Assembly (NCBI GenBank): GCA_937960725.1
Contig: CALGOY010000301.1
Span: forward strand, 1-6,052
DNA: 6,052 nucleotides
Reading direction: 5' to 3'
From: an uncultured Bacillota bacterium
Lineage (GTDB): Bacteria; Bacillota; Clostridia; Caldicoprobacterales; UBA3941
Shown: positions 5,859-6,052 of the stretch, piece by piece
Layout of the letters: each line of letters begins with the position of its first letter
Numbering within the stretch: position 1 is the first letter of the stretch
Program-made: the position numbers and the translations under genes
Notes under the pieces: generated by a model
Seen by the model: only the letters and a program-made list of their open reading frames with translations
Database searches by the model: none
Told to the model about the DNA's origin: nothing

Positions 5859-6052
5859 CCGTCTAGCTAGTGGTCTGCCGAAAATTTCAGAGAAGATAAT
5901 TCCCCGCAAGACATTCTCTCTATCTATCTTGAGCAGATTTGAAGATTCACATCTTTCTATTTGTTTTTTTGATTTTATAGAAGCTGCTGGTGTCTTTAAG
6001 CGACGGGATTTTATGCTATCGCCACTGTCCTCTACAGATGCTTCTATTTCAA
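5850..6052 (-). CDS. Unrecognised protein, C-terminal 66 codons, runs off the right edge
   Basis: Reading the minus strand from 6050, one frame is open to a TAG at 5850-5852 and gives 66 residues; the other two frames stop at once at the edge. The segment begins acidic (EIEASVEDSGDS), passes through a Ser/Lys-rich linker with one Cys, and ends in NVLRGIIFSEIFGRPLARRKR, a short hydrophobic helix-like stretch followed by a strongly basic tail. A terminator 17 bases after the stop supports a real gene end. There is no internal start with a ribosome binding site, so it is probably the end of a longer protein. I do not recognise the family. The linker suggests a disordered region joining a main domain to a short conserved-looking C-terminal peptide. 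Confidence 0.6.
   Translation of the reverse strand, partial: EIEASVEDSGDSIKSRRLKTPAASIKSKKQIERCESSNLLKIDRENVLRGIIFSEIFGRPLARRKR

Overview
The window looks like ordinary chromosomal DNA from a low-GC, Gram-positive, probably endospore-forming member of the Clostridia. The evidence is AT-rich intergenic DNA, strong Shine-Dalgarno sites, sigma-A-type promoters, a YtaF-type sporulation membrane protein, and a class A penicillin-binding protein with a clostridial-style Cys-containing extension and low-complexity tail. I see no mobile element, CRISPR array, rRNA or tRNA.

Layout from left to right. The 5' end of an Rrf2-family (IscR/CymR-like) regulator is on the minus strand and runs off the left edge. 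It has a near-consensus promoter and an inverted repeat in its leader. A gene-free stretch of about 350 bases then separates it from a divergent plus-strand gene for a class I adenylate-forming enzyme (acyl-CoA synthetase type, 522 aa). That stretch holds the two promoters and a repeat-rich ligase leader. The ligase gene ends at its own intrinsic terminator. Next is ytaF on the plus strand (192 aa, six membrane segments, MntP/DUF204-like fold). It converges on a large minus-strand gene for a bifunctional class A penicillin-binding protein (912 aa), and the two share one bidirectional terminator. The penicillin-binding protein gene has its own extended -10 promoter. Upstream of it lie a minus-strand terminator and the last 66 codons of an unrecognised minus-strand gene that runs off the right edge.

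The three complete genes look like separate transcription units rather than one pathway. They cover acyl activation, a sporulation-associated membrane or metal-transport function, and peptidoglycan synthesis. I found no strong sign of a new multi-gene system. The points most worth a second look are the repeat-rich leader of the ligase gene, the duplicated Cys motif and Asn/Lys/Asp/Gly/His-rich tail of the penicillin-binding protein, and the unassigned C-terminal fragment at the right edge.
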